Positions 23,514 to 32,420 of a DNA stretch of 37,771 nt are shown piece after piece. The stretch covers positions 1-37,771 of the forward strand of contig UQKU01000021.1 of NCBI GenBank assembly GCA_900541675.1, in the 5' to 3' direction. Position numbers and translations under genes: made by a program. The notes under the pieces are model-generated. The model saw only the letters and a program-made list of their open reading frames with translations, searched no databases and was not told the DNA's origin. The DNA is from an uncultured Collinsella sp. (GTDB taxonomy: Bacteria > Actinomycetota > Coriobacteriia > Coriobacteriales > Coriobacteriaceae). Within the stretch, counting starts at the first letter, position 1, and each line of letters opens with the position of its first letter.

Positions 23514-24392
23514 ATGACTGCAGAAGATAAAGCAAAGAACGCCGGCAAGGTCGCGCTCGTCTTGGAGGGTGGCAGTTTTCGTGGGCAGTTTACCGCCGGC
23601 GTGCTCGACGTTCTCATGGAGGCCGGTGTCGAAATTCCGGCGGTGTACGGCGTCTCGGCCGGTGCGCTCAACGGCGTCAACTACAAGTCGCACCAGATCG
23701 GCCGCACCAACCGAGTCAATTTGACCTTCTGCAACGACAGCCGCTACATGGGCGCCGCGTCGTTTGCGTCCACGGGTTCCATCGTGGGTTACGACTTTAT
23801 CTTCAACGACGTCCAGGACCGCCTGGATCCTTTTGATAACGAGACGTTCGACGCGAGCCCCATTGAGATGTACGCCGTCGCGACGGACATGCTCTTTGGA
23901 ACCGCCACGTACCTCCCGGTCAAAAGCGCCGTGCTCGATCTCGACGCCGTGCGCGCCTCGACCTCGCTGCCGCTGGTGACGCCGCCGGTCGAGATTGACG
24001 GGCACAAATACGTCGACGGCGGCGTGGCCGATTCGGTTCCTATCGAGCATGTGCTCGAGGAGGCGGGCTTCGACCGTGCGGTCGTCATCGTCACCCAGGA
24101 CCGCTCGTATGAGAAAAAGCCCTACGAGTTTTTGCCGGCGGCGCGCGCCCGTTATGCTGACTACCCCTATCTGCTCGAGGCTATCGAGACGCGCCACGAC
24201 CGCTATAACCTCCAGCGCATGCACCTGTGGAAGTATGAGCGCGATGGCCGCGCGTTGGTCGTCGCTCCGCAAAAGCCGGTCGAGGTCGGCCATGTCGAGC
24301 ATGATCCAGCAAAGCTCCTCGACCTGTATATCCTGGGCCGTCAGGAGGCAAAGCGCCTGCTCGCGGAAATCCAAGAGTTCGTTGAGCGCTAG
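23514..24392 (+). CDS. Patatin-like phospholipase
   Basis: Predicted lipid acyl hydrolase of 292 residues, probably cytoplasmic (no signal peptide). The family catalytic elements are all present: oxyanion loop LEGGSFRGQFTAG (about 17-29), nucleophile Ser in GVSAG (about 46-50) and the Asp of the dyad in DGGVADS (about 168-174). C-terminal helices include FLPAARARYADYPYLLEA. It fits the bacterial YjjU/RssA-type group rather than secreted toxins such as ExoU. AGGAGG about 6 nt before ATG 23514 supports the start. Its promoter must lie within or just after the repeat array. Confidence 0.9.
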   Translation: MTAEDKAKNAGKVALVLEGGSFRGQFTAGVLDVLMEAGVEIPAVYGVSAGALNGVNYKSHQIGRTNRVNLTFCNDSRYMGAASFASTGSIVGYDFIFNDVQDRLDPFDNETFDASPIEMYAVATDMLFGTATYLPVKSAVLDLDAVRASTSLPLVTPPVEIDGHKYVDGGVADSVPIEHVLEEAGFDRAVVIVTQDRSYEKKPYEFLPAARARYADYPYLLEAIETRHDRYNLQRMHLWKYERDGRALVVAPQKPVEVGHVEHDPAKLLDLYILGRQEAKRLLAEIQEFVER

Positions 24393-24491
24393 CGACGGCG
24401 AACCCTCAAAAAATGACAACAGCTAAAGAGCTGGAAAATCACGGCTCGTGGATGACATGTGCAGAAACTCTGGTCGGAGCCAAAATACCTG

Positions 24492-24519
24492 TTGACTCGT
24501 ACGGCGAGCGGGGTAATAT
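24492..24519 (+). promoter_or_regulatory. Promoter of rplM-rpsI
   Basis: -35 TTGACT (24492-24497), 16-nt spacer, -10 TAATAT (24514-24519), leaving a leader of about 60 nt before rplM. Confidence 0.65.
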
Positions 24520-24585
24520 GGACGGGTTACTTGCAGAGCCCCGTGAATCTCTGTAACAACACGTACTGTACATGGAGGAGTCTAA

Positions 24586-25029
24586 GTGATTTCGAAATCG
24601 ACTCACTACGCCAAGCAGGGCGAGGTCCAGCGCAACTGGGTTCTCGTCGACGCCGATGGTGCTGTCCTGGGCCGTCTTGCCACCCAGATCGCAATGATCC
24701 TGCGCGGTAAGAACAAGCCCCAGTTCACGCCCAACAGCGACTGCGGCGACTTCGTTGTCGTCATCAACGCCGATAAGGTCCAGCTTACCGGTAACAAGGC
24801 CGACACGAAGACCTATTATCGCCACAGCGGCTACAACGGCGGCCTCAAGGCTGAGAGCTTCCGCCAGGCTATGGAGAAGCACCCGGAGAAGGTCATCGAG
24901 CGCGCCGTTCGCGGTATGCTGCCCAAGACCACCCTCGGCCGTGCCCAGATGACCAAGCTTAAGGTCTACGCTGGTGCCGAGCATCCGCATGCTGCCCAGA
25001 ACCCCACGAAGATTGAGCTGGAGGCTTAA
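24586..25029 (+). CDS. rplM: 50S ribosomal protein L13
   Basis: Large-subunit protein of 147 residues. The sequence is typical throughout: WVLVDADGAVLGRLATQIA, the conserved NADKVQLTGNKADTKTYYRHSGYNGG region and RAVRGMLPKTTLGRAQMTKLKVYAG-EHPH. GTG 24586 is preceded by GGAGGAG at 24574-24580. It is followed 2 bp later by rpsI, the universal bacterial pairing. Confidence 0.98.
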   Translation: MISKSTHYAKQGEVQRNWVLVDADGAVLGRLATQIAMILRGKNKPQFTPNSDCGDFVVVINADKVQLTGNKADTKTYYRHSGYNGGLKAESFRQAMEKHPEKVIERAVRGMLPKTTLGRAQMTKLKVYAGAEHPHAAQNPTKIELEA

Positions 25030-25031
25030 AG

Positions 25032-25427
<396 letters not shown>

Positions 25428-25458
25428 GGTTTTATCTCCTTTCGAGATACAATGTACA

Positions 25459-25500
25459 AGCGGGGCCTGCCGATTCCTCGGCGGGTCCCGCTTTTCTTTT
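25459..25500 (+). terminator. Terminator after rpsI
   Basis: AGCGGGGCCTGCCGA pairs with TCGGCGGGTCCCGCT (one interior mismatch), followed by TTTCTTTTT. Confidence 0.9.
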
Positions 25501-25550
25501 TCGACTAGGGTGGGCGGTTGCATATCGCCTGCTAGGGAAGGAGCGATCCT

Positions 25551-26888
25551 ATGCCCCAGAACATCTTCGGTACCGACGGCGTCCGTGGCGTCGCCAACGC
25601 CGATCTTTCGTGCGATCTTGCGTTTCGCCTGGGTCGCGCGGCGACCAAGTTCCTTGGTCCGGACATCTGCATCGGCCGCGACACGCGTCTTTCGGGCACC
25701 ATGCTCGAGAGCGCTCTGACCGCCGGCATTATGGCCGAGGGCGGCCGTCCGCACTGCTGCGGCGTCATCCCCACGCCTGCCGTGGCACTGCTCACCGTTC
25801 AGAACGAGCTCGACGGCGGCATCGTCATCTCTGCTTCGCATAATCCGCCGGAGTTCAACGGCATCAAGTTCTTTAGCCGCAAGGGCATGAAGCTTCCCGA
25901 TGCTGTCGAGGAAGAGATCAGCGCCTGGGTCATGTCCGAGGAAGCCATGGCTGCCGATACGCTGCCGACCGGTGCCGGCGTTGGCCACATCATCAAGATG
26001 AAGGACGCTCGCAAGGCATATGTCGATCATGCCATCAACACGCTCGACGGCCTTAAGCTCGACGGCCTGGTTGTTGCCGTCGACTGCGGCCACGGTGCTT
26101 CTTGCCGGACCACGCCCGCCGCGCTGCAGCGCCTGGGCGCCACGGTCCATGCCATCAACACCGATTACTGCGGCACCGACATTAACGTCGAGTGCGGCTC
26201 CACTCATCTTGAGCCCCTGCGCGAGCTCGTGCTGCGCACCCACGCCGACATCGGTCTGGCTCACGATGGCGACGCCGATCGCGTGCTGTTCGTGGACAGC
26301 GAGGGCAACGAAATCGATGGCGACTACATCCTGGCCATCTGCGGCTCCGACTTGGCCGCTCGCGGCAAGCTCGCCAACTCCGAGATCGTCTCGACCGTTA
26401 TGTGCAACCTAGGCTTCTCCATCGCCATGAAGGAGCAGGGCTTCGAGATGGTCCAGACCGCCGTGGGCGACCGCTATGTTCTTGAGCGTATGCTCGAGGA
26501 CGGTGCCGTCATCGGCGGCGAGCAGTCCGGCCACATCATCTTCCTGGAGCACAACACCACCGGCGACGGCTTGGTGACGGCCCTGCAGCTTCTGGCCGTG
26601 CTCAAGCGCACCGGCCGCACCCTCACCGACCTTGCCGGCATCATGAAGAAGTACCCGCAGGTACTTGTCAACGTACATTCCGACAATAAGGCCGGCCTGG
26701 ATGATTGTCAGCCCATTTGGGACGCCGTCGCTGCCGCCGAGAAGGAGCTCAACGGTCGCGGCCGCATTCTGGTACGTCCGAGTGGCACCGAGCCGCTGGT
26801 CCGTGTGATGGCCGAGGCCGAGACGCACGAGTTGACCCAGCGTGTGGTTGACGACATCGTCGAGGTTGTCAAGCGCGAACTTCCCTAA
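25551..26888 (+). CDS. glmM: Phosphoglucosamine mutase
   Basis: Converts glucosamine-6-phosphate to glucosamine-1-phosphate, feeding UDP-GlcNAc and peptidoglycan synthesis. The protein has 445 residues, normal for GlmM. It opens with FGTDGVRGVANADL. The phosphoserine loop SASHNPPEFNG has Ser96 as nucleophile, the metal loop DGDADRVLFVD lies near 240, and the C-terminal phosphate-binding loop is RPSGTEPLVRVM. AAGGAG precedes ATG 25551. It sits alone after the ribosomal operon. nagB, which acts on the same glucosamine-6-phosphate pool, is two genes downstream. Confidence 0.97.
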   Translation: MPQNIFGTDGVRGVANADLSCDLAFRLGRAATKFLGPDICIGRDTRLSGTMLESALTAGIMAEGGRPHCCGVIPTPAVALLTVQNELDGGIVISASHNPPEFNGIKFFSRKGMKLPDAVEEEISAWVMSEEAMAADTLPTGAGVGHIIKMKDARKAYVDHAINTLDGLKLDGLVVAVDCGHGASCRTTPAALQRLGATVHAINTDYCGTDINVECGSTHLEPLRELVLRTHADIGLAHDGDADRVLFVDSEGNEIDGDYILAICGSDLAARGKLANSEIVSTVMCNLGFSIAMKEQGFEMVQTAVGDRYVLERMLEDGAVIGGEQSGHIIFLEHNTTGDGLVTALQLLAVLKRTGRTLTDLAGIMKKYPQVLVNVHSDNKAGLDDCQPIWDAVAAAEKELNGRGRILVRPSGTEPLVRVMAEAETHELTQRVVDDIVEVVKRELP

Positions 26889-26959
26889 TGGTCAAAAACG
26901 GGTGCCAAGTGGTAAACTGTTAAAGTTATTTTGATTGATTGGTATGTCCGAGGGGGAGC

Positions 26960-27457
26960 ATGTTCACTAAAGTCCTGAGGTCTTTTGGTATGCGTGGTCG
27001 AGTCCTTACGCTGGATGCTCCCATCTCGGGCGACGTCATTCCGTTATCCGAGGTCAAAGACCAGACGTTTGCTACCGGCCTTTTGGGTCAGGGCGTGGCG
27101 ATTCAGCCTACGGGTACACGTGTGATTGCTCCGGCTGACGCTAAGGTCGAGGCGATTTTTCCCACGGGTCATGCCGTTGCGCTCAACACGGTCGATGGTC
27201 TAGACGTGCTCATCCATGTTGGTTTGGACACTGTCCAGCTTGAGGGCAAGCATTTTAGCGTGCATGCACAGGTGGGTGATGTCGTCCATAAGGGCGATGT
27301 GCTCATCGAGTTCGATCGCGAGGCAATTGCTGCCGAGGGTTACGATGTGACGGTTCCCATCTTGGTGTGCAACTCTGTTGAGTTCTCGAGCATCAAGGGC
27401 TCCGTTGGCGAGCATGTCGAGGAGATGGACCAGCTCATCGTTGCTCGCGAGCGCTAG
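26960..27457 (+). CDS. PTS glucose-type EIIA domain protein
   Basis: Single-domain phosphocarrier of 165 residues, cytoplasmic, which accepts phosphate from HPr and passes it to an EIIB. His71 (in PTGHAVAL) and His86 (in VLIHVGLDTVQLEG), 15 residues apart, are the catalytic pair of the EIIA(Glc)/Crr family. The ISGDVIPLSEVKDQTFATGL opening is typical. ATG 26960 has a G-rich ribosome-binding site (AGGGGGAG) at unusually short spacing. There is no EIIB or EIIC beside it, so it probably serves a permease elsewhere or has a regulatory role. Position between glmM and nagB suggests a link to amino-sugar or glucose uptake. Confidence 0.92.
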   Translation: MFTKVLRSFGMRGRVLTLDAPISGDVIPLSEVKDQTFATGLLGQGVAIQPTGTRVIAPADAKVEAIFPTGHAVALNTVDGLDVLIHVGLDTVQLEGKHFSVHAQVGDVVHKGDVLIEFDREAIAAEGYDVTVPILVCNSVEFSSIKGSVGEHVEEMDQLIVARER

Positions 27458-27498
27458 TCGCTCCGCTTGGCCTTTAGCCTACAATTCAATCACGTTTA

Positions 27499-27530
27499 CG
27501 GAGGGCGCCCTTGAAAGAGGGCGCCCTCCG
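27499..27530 (+). terminator. Hairpin after the EIIA gene
   Basis: Perfect 12-bp stem CGGAGGGCGCCC / GGGCGCCCTCCG with an 8-nt A-rich loop. No T run follows, so it is a candidate terminator or 3' stabiliser. Confidence 0.6.
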
Positions 27531-27729
27531 TGGCAAGATGGGGATTGTCCGAAGCTAAACAGCTTTGGGTCACCGTGGACGGGCAGGGGCCTCGACGCGG
27601 TTAGACACGAGACACATATATTACGCGACCTCGCCCTGGTGGCCGCACACGTTGGTTGCGGCCGACGCGGGCCGCGGGCAAGTGCTTGTAAGGGGAGCCT
27701 TGCCTCTCTTGTACGAGAAAGGACGCGTA
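27531..27729 (+). promoter_or_regulatory. Leader region upstream of nagB
   Basis: About 200 bp without a gene. It has a possible -10 TATATT at 27617-27622 with no good -35, a hairpin GGCCGCA / TGCGGCC (27641-27663), and the nagB ribosome-binding site GAAAGGA (27717-27723). No known riboswitch was recognised. Confidence 0.45.
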
Positions 27730-28458
27730 ATGAAAATCATTAAAGCTAAAGACTACGAGGATATGAGCCGCAAGGCCGCTAATATCATCTCGGCTCAGGT
27801 TATCCTCAAGCCCGATTGCGTGTTGGGTCTTGCCACCGGCTCCACCCCGATTGGCGCTTACAAACAGCTCGCTGCTTGGTACGAGAAGGGCGACATTGAC
27901 TTTGCCGAGGTCAGCACCTATAACCTGGACGAGTATCGTGGTCTTTCGCACGACGATCCCCAGAGCTATCACTACTTTATGCGCGAGAACTTCTTCGATC
28001 ACATCAATATCGATCTGAACAACACGCACGTGCCCGATGGCTCCAACCCCGATGCCGCCGCTGCCTGCTCCGAGTACGACAAGATCGTCGCTGCCGCCGG
28101 TTACCCGGATCTGCAGCTGCTCGGCATTGGCAACAACGGTCACATCGGCTTTAACGAGCCCGATGACCACTTCTCCAAGGGCACGCACTGCGTCGACCTC
28201 ACCGAGAGCACCATTCAGGCCAACAGCCGCCTGTTCGACAGCATCGATGACGTGCCCCGTCAGGCTTACACCATGGGTACCCAGACCATCATGTATGCCC
28301 GCATGATCCTGGTTGTCGCCAACGGCGAGGCCAAGGCTCAGGCCGTGCACGATATGTGCTATGGTCCGGTTACGCCCAAATGCCCGGCTTCGATCCTGCA
28401 GCTGCACACCAACTGCGTTGTCGTTGCTGACGAGGCCGCTCTTTCGCTCTGCGAGTAA
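27730..28458 (+). CDS. nagB: Glucosamine-6-phosphate deaminase
   Basis: Converts glucosamine-6-phosphate to fructose-6-phosphate and ammonia, the last step of amino-sugar use. The protein has 242 residues, matching the short Firmicute-type NagB. The phosphate loop is GLATGSTPIGAY, catalytic Asp67 lies in NLDEYRGL, and GIGNNGHIGFNEP carries His138 and Glu143. Asn136 replaces the second catalytic Asp of E. coli NagB, as is usual in the Bacillus-type enzymes. ATG 27730 with GAAAGGA 6 nt upstream is chosen; the frame is open to 27565 without a better site. Confidence 0.96.
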   Translation: MKIIKAKDYEDMSRKAANIISAQVILKPDCVLGLATGSTPIGAYKQLAAWYEKGDIDFAEVSTYNLDEYRGLSHDDPQSYHYFMRENFFDHINIDLNNTHVPDGSNPDAAAACSEYDKIVAAAGYPDLQLLGIGNNGHIGFNEPDDHFSKGTHCVDLTESTIQANSRLFDSIDDVPRQAYTMGTQTIMYARMILVVANGEAKAQAVHDMCYGPVTPKCPASILQLHTNCVVVADEAALSLCE

Positions 28459-28487
28459 CGCGATCAAGCGATCTTACATAGTTTCTC

Positions 28488-28517
28488 AAAAGGCCCTCGC
28501 TTTGCGGGGGCCTTTTT
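28488..28517 (+). terminator. Terminator after nagB
   Basis: AAAAGGCCC-TCGC stem with TTT loop, pairing to GCGGGGGCCTTTTT; strong GC stem and T run. Confidence 0.92.
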
Positions 28518-28907
28518 AGTGGACATACGCCGTGGCGTATACATGACGGAAACCTTGCCGCGTGCTTGACTGGAGGGTTTTAAATTTTTGTGATTCATTC
28601 TATAGCAGATTCTATGCACATTTGCCACCATAGAGTCGCAGGCGGTAGCGAGGAGTAGGCGAGTTGCGCAACTCAAATAAAATAGCCGACTGCGCTACAC
28701 TGCAAATGGGATGGGACATGCTGGCAAGCGCATTGACCTGCGCAAAGACCTATTGGTCGGGGGATAAGTTACCATCGGGCCTCGCTGTACAAAAACTTGC
28801 CAAACACGTACCGGCAGACAATTAAAAACTCTAAGTCGCGCTATTCACGGGGCGGCTCATATGGTCCTGCAGCTACGGTGTCCATATGGTCGAGTTGAGG
28901 AGCAAGC
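28518..28907 (+). other. Gene-free region upstream of the SARP regulator
   Basis: About 390 bp, AT-richer than its surroundings. A possible promoter is TTGACT (28566-28571), 17-nt spacer, TGTGAT. Two copies of CATATGGTC flank the segment just before the start codon (28858 and 28883), and GAGGAG precedes ATG 28908. No ORF was recognised. Confidence 0.5.
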
Positions 28908-31904
28908 ATGGTAAACGATCTGGGCAATACGGACGACCTCGAGTTGATGCCGACGGGCGGCGGCTATATGGTGCGGCGCGATCGCTTGATGAACGAGCTC
29001 ATCGTTAAAGGGCGCAAGGCGGGAATTGTTTTGCTCTACGCGCCCGACGGGTTTGGTAAGACGTCGGTGTTGCTGCAATACGTGCAGGAGGTTAAATCGG
29101 ACCCCACGCGAGGGCCGGTTCGGATTATCGAGGCCGACCGCGCGATTGGACGCGAGCTCTTTATGCAGCTCGAGGTTGTCGCCGATGAGCTTAAGGACAA
29201 ACCTCATTCGCTCGTTGCGATCGACAACGTGCCCAATCTCGAGCAGCACGAAACCGAGGACCTCATCGATCGAATCCGCAGCTTACGTGCTACGGGGACG
29301 GGGGTCTTTATTGCCTGCCGCCCCTCCAACCGATTGCTTATCCACGGGCTGGGCGATTCTGTAAAAGTCAATGCGCAGATGCTCAAGGTGCACGCCTATG
29401 AGTATTCGTCATGGGCCACGGCGTTCTCTATCAGCACATCGCTCGATTTTTATCGGCTCACGCAAGGTGTGCCAGAGCTGGTATCTGCCTTGCAGACGGG
29501 GATGTATGGACAGGGCGATGTTGCCGGGTTGCTCGAGAACGAAATCGTCAACGTGTACGGTGCGGCGCTGGCCGATCTCGCATCGCTCGAGAACAACCTG
29601 TTGTTTACCGTTGCCTGCTTGATGGTATTGATGGGTGAGGGCCGCATTGCGGAGCTAGAGGCGTGCGGTGTGAGGCTTTCGATGGTCGACCAGTCTATCT
29701 TTGTGCGCGATTATCCGATTTTTGGCGTGGATCCGTCTGATCGCACCTTTAGGTGTTTGGGCGCCAAGGACAACGCGCGCCTGAGGCTGCGAAAGCTTGT
29801 TGCCGAGATCCGTCCCGAACTAGTATCGCGGGCTACTCGCATTTTGATCAAGGCGGGCCGATGCGATTTGGCCATGGACCTGGCCGATGCGTTCTTGGAC
29901 CGCCGTGTGGTGTTGGAGCTTGCCGGGCAGTATGGGGCCGATCTTGCCCTGACCGGGCATGGAGGGGACATTTGCCGTGCAGCATCGGCGATGATCAATG
30001 CGGAAAAGCAGGAGCAAGAGCCGACAGCCGCCGAGGCACTCGGCGTGTATCTGGCGGCTGTCAGCGTGTGCAATACAAAGCTCGCAAGGTATATGGCGTC
30101 CGTTATCGAACGTGCGGGTGACCAGGCGGCCCGCGAGGTCGACCCCGCTACCTGGAAAATAGCCCAGGCGCTTACTATCGCCTTTTACGGCGACAATGAC
30201 CTGGGGCTTCCCGCCAACCCTGTTGTGCAAGAACAGACATCCTGCGAGGTGCTCGACATGCTGTCCGCGCATATCGAGGTCAAGCGCCACCTAACCGAGC
30301 GAGCGGAAGACGGCAATGTTCTCGCGAAGCTCAAGGCGTGCAAAGCTTATGATTGCGAGCTCGACATCGCGGGGATTCTCATACAGGCCGACCATATGCT
30401 GGTGGAGCTGTTCGACGGCTCGTTTGCTAAACCCGACGAGCGCGATGACAAGATGGCGCAGATACTCGAGGCGCTCGATATCCGCGGGCTTAAGGCGCCA
30501 TCCATTTGGCTGCGTATGGTGCTCGCGGCGCGGCGCCTGCTCGCGGGCTTGCCCGTGACCGACGATGTGGCGTTTGGCGAGCTCGACCGCTTTGCGGTGC
30601 GTGTTCGTGACAATCAAATTCAGCTGTTTGGGTTATTGCTGGAGGGTTGGCAATCGCTGGCGGAGGGGCGGCCGGTCAACGCGAAGTTCCGTGCGGTTCA
30701 GGTGCTCAAGCTCGCCGACGAATCGATTGCGTACATGCGCGAAAACGCGTTGCTGCTGGAGCGCGTGGCGTACCTGCGCAATACGTCGCTGGTATCGGTT
30801 CGCGAAGAGGCGGAGCTGCTCGACATTAGCAAGACGCAGGTCGGTGGCTCAGAAGCCTGGATCGTGGCGCTGCACCTGGCCGCTGCGGGCCGCGATAGCG
30901 ATCTTGCCGCCTGGATGTCTATGAATCGCTCGGGGATTTTAGACCCATCGTATCGGCTATTTGCGCGTCTTGCGATGCACTGTCTGGGCGAGCCTGCCGT
31001 CAGGATTCGCAAGAAGCTTCCGGTGCGTGAGCTTTCGCGGTATTCACTACGCGATGATTTTGAGGGCGAAAGCGAGCACCTGTTCCAGGCGGGCGAGGTT
31101 GAGGCTGTCGATACGATCGGCCATATTGAGATGCGCATGTTTGGCACATTTCGCGCCGAGCGCGACGGCTTTCCCATCACGGATAAGATGTGGCGTCGCA
31201 AAAAGGCGGCAACACTTGCCGAGCGGCTCGCGTTGGGCATGGATGCCATGGTCGACCGCGAGACAATCGCCATGGAGTTGTGGCCCCATGCCGAGTTTAG
31301 CGCGGCGCGCAACAATCTGTATTCGACGGTATCGCGCTTGCGCTCGGCTTTGGGTCCAACGCCGGATGGCAAGTCGTGCGTGCTCATCCAAAACGAGTGC
31401 ATAGGGCTCAACGGCGACTACGTTAAGACCGATGTAAGGCTCTTTGACCAGCTGAGCCGCGAGATCCTGGGAAACCGTATGGGCGCGAGAGGCCCTCACC
31501 TGGTTGAGCTTTGTCTTAAGGTTGAGCAGCTCTACGCGGGGCCGCTGTATGTTCCCACCGGTTGCAATCCCACGTTTTTTACGCGCATGCGCCACATTAT
31601 GCAATCCAAGTACATCGACTGCATGATTAGGGGAGCGAATGCCGCTCTCGAGGAAAATGACCTGCAATCGGCAATTTGGCTCGTTGAATCGGGGCTTCGC
31701 CAAGAGACTGCGCGCGAGGACATGGTTCGCTGTGCCATGCGCGTTTACGGTGCGGCGGGACGACGCCGCGATGTTGTCGAGCTATACAGCGGCCACATGC
31801 ACCACCTGCGAGAGCAGGTTCAAGGCGTGCCCGAGCCCGAGACAAGGCGCCTGTATGAGCGCCTGGTCGAAGGCAGGCTCAAGCGCGTGCTTGTCGAGCG
31901 ATAA
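28908..31904 (+). CDS. STAND ATPase / SARP-type transcriptional regulator
   Basis: Giant regulator of 998 residues. The N-terminal STAND/MalT-like ATPase has Walker A APDGFGKTS (Lys51) and a Walker B-like SLVAIDNV. A long helical, TPR-like middle follows (about 300-720). The C-terminus holds an OmpR-type winged helix (about 737-815; IEMRMFGTFRAERDGF, MWRRKKAATLAERLAL, ARNNLYSTVSRLRSALG) and a bacterial transcriptional activator domain (about 825-990). This is the AfsR/SARP layout with the DNA-binding part moved to the C-terminus, common in Coriobacteriia. Such proteins couple ligand and ATP binding to activation of surface or metabolic genes. No target is evident: both neighbouring operons are separated by terminators. 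Confidence 0.85.
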   Translation: MVNDLGNTDDLELMPTGGGYMVRRDRLMNELIVKGRKAGIVLLYAPDGFGKTSVLLQYVQEVKSDPTRGPVRIIEADRAIGRELFMQLEVVADELKDKPHSLVAIDNVPNLEQHETEDLIDRIRSLRATGTGVFIACRPSNRLLIHGLGDSVKVNAQMLKVHAYEYSSWATAFSISTSLDFYRLTQGVPELVSALQTGMYGQGDVAGLLENEIVNVYGAALADLASLENNLLFTVACLMVLMGEGRIAELEACGVRLSMVDQSIFVRDYPIFGVDPSDRTFRCLGAKDNARLRLRKLVAEIRPELVSRATRILIKAGRCDLAMDLADAFLDRRVVLELAGQYGADLALTGHGGDICRAASAMINAEKQEQEPTAAEALGVYLAAVSVCNTKLARYMASVIERAGDQAAREVDPATWKIAQALTIAFYGDNDLGLPANPVVQEQTSCEVLDMLSAHIEVKRHLTERAEDGNVLAKLKACKAYDCELDIAGILIQADHMLVELFDGSFAKPDERDDKMAQILEALDIRGLKAPSIWLRMVLAARRLLAGLPVTDDVAFGELDRFAVRVRDNQIQLFGLLLEGWQSLAEGRPVNAKFRAVQVLKLADESIAYMRENALLLERVAYLRNTSLVSVREEAELLDISKTQVGGSEAWIVALHLAAAGRDSDLAAWMSMNRSGILDPSYRLFARLAMHCLGEPAVRIRKKLPVRELSRYSLRDDFEGESEHLFQAGEVEAVDTIGHIEMRMFGTFRAERDGFPITDKMWRRKKAATLAERLALGMDAMVDRETIAMELWPHAEFSAARNNLYSTVSRLRSALGPTPDGKSCVLIQNECIGLNGDYVKTDVRLFDQLSREILGNRMGARGPHLVELCLKVEQLYAGPLYVPTGCNPTFFTRMRHIMQSKYIDCMIRGANAALEENDLQSAIWLVESGLRQETAREDMVRCAMRVYGAAGRRRDVVELYSGHMHHLREQVQGVPEPETRRLYERLVEGRLKRVLVER

Positions 31905-31935
31905 AAAACGGGCGCCCGAATCACTCGGACGCCCG
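31903..31935 (-). terminator. Terminator of yhbY (minus strand)
   Basis: CGGGCG-C-CCGA / TCGG-A-CGCCCG hairpin with, on the minus strand, a T6 tail (A-run at 31903-31908). It overlaps the last bases of the SARP stop codon. Confidence 0.85.
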
Positions 31936-31962
31936 CAGGCTACTCGGTATGGCCAGTCGGTT

Positions 31963-32262
31963 TTAGACGAGCTTGATCTTCTCGATATCCTTGCGCGAGG
32001 ACTCGCGATACAGCGAGAACTTGCGGCCGATAACCTGAACGACGTCGGCGTGGCAGTGCTCGGCGAGCTCCTCGGCGGCCTCGCGGGCAGAAAGGCTGGA
32101 GCCGTCCAGCACGGAGCACTTAACGAGCTCGTGCTTCTCCAGGTAGGCGGCCGTCTGCTCGACGGTGCCCTCGTTGACATCGGACTTACCGATGATGATG
32201 GCGGGGTTGAGGTGATGGGTCATGCTGCGAAGCTGCTTGACCTGGGCTCCTGTCAGTGCCAT
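31963..32262 (-). CDS. yhbY: YhbY-family ribosome-assembly RNA-binding protein (CRM domain)
   Basis: Protein of 99 residues consisting of one CRM domain, which binds the 50S precursor. The opening LTGAQVKQLRSMTHHLNPAI followed by IGKSDVNEGT is diagnostic, with the GxxG-like IIGKSD loop. The helix ELVKCSVLDGS and the C-terminal ADVVQVIGRKFSLYRES strand complete the fold. It is a single gene with its own terminator, not clustered here with its frequent partners (obgE, nadD). Confidence 0.92.
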   Translation of the reverse strand: MALTGAQVKQLRSMTHHLNPAIIIGKSDVNEGTVEQTAAYLEKHELVKCSVLDGSSLSAREAAEELAEHCHADVVQVIGRKFSLYRESSRKDIEKIKLV

Positions 32263-32420
32263 GGTTTCTCGCTTTCTATGTATGGGGCGCCCCGCAATGG
32301 GGCCTTAATCTACGTGAACTTTCCCACGATAGCGCAGGAACGGCGTGGTGTGGAGCGCGTTTGCCCAGTTCGCAAAGAATGCGGATGCCGGGCGGGAAGA
32401 CGATGCAAGCTTTAGATGGG

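Noticed and set aside
27458..27729. glmS-type ribozyme or amino-sugar riboswitch before nagB
   Set aside because: Hairpins are present but I could not match the conserved glmS ribozyme core, and it normally precedes glmS, not nagB.
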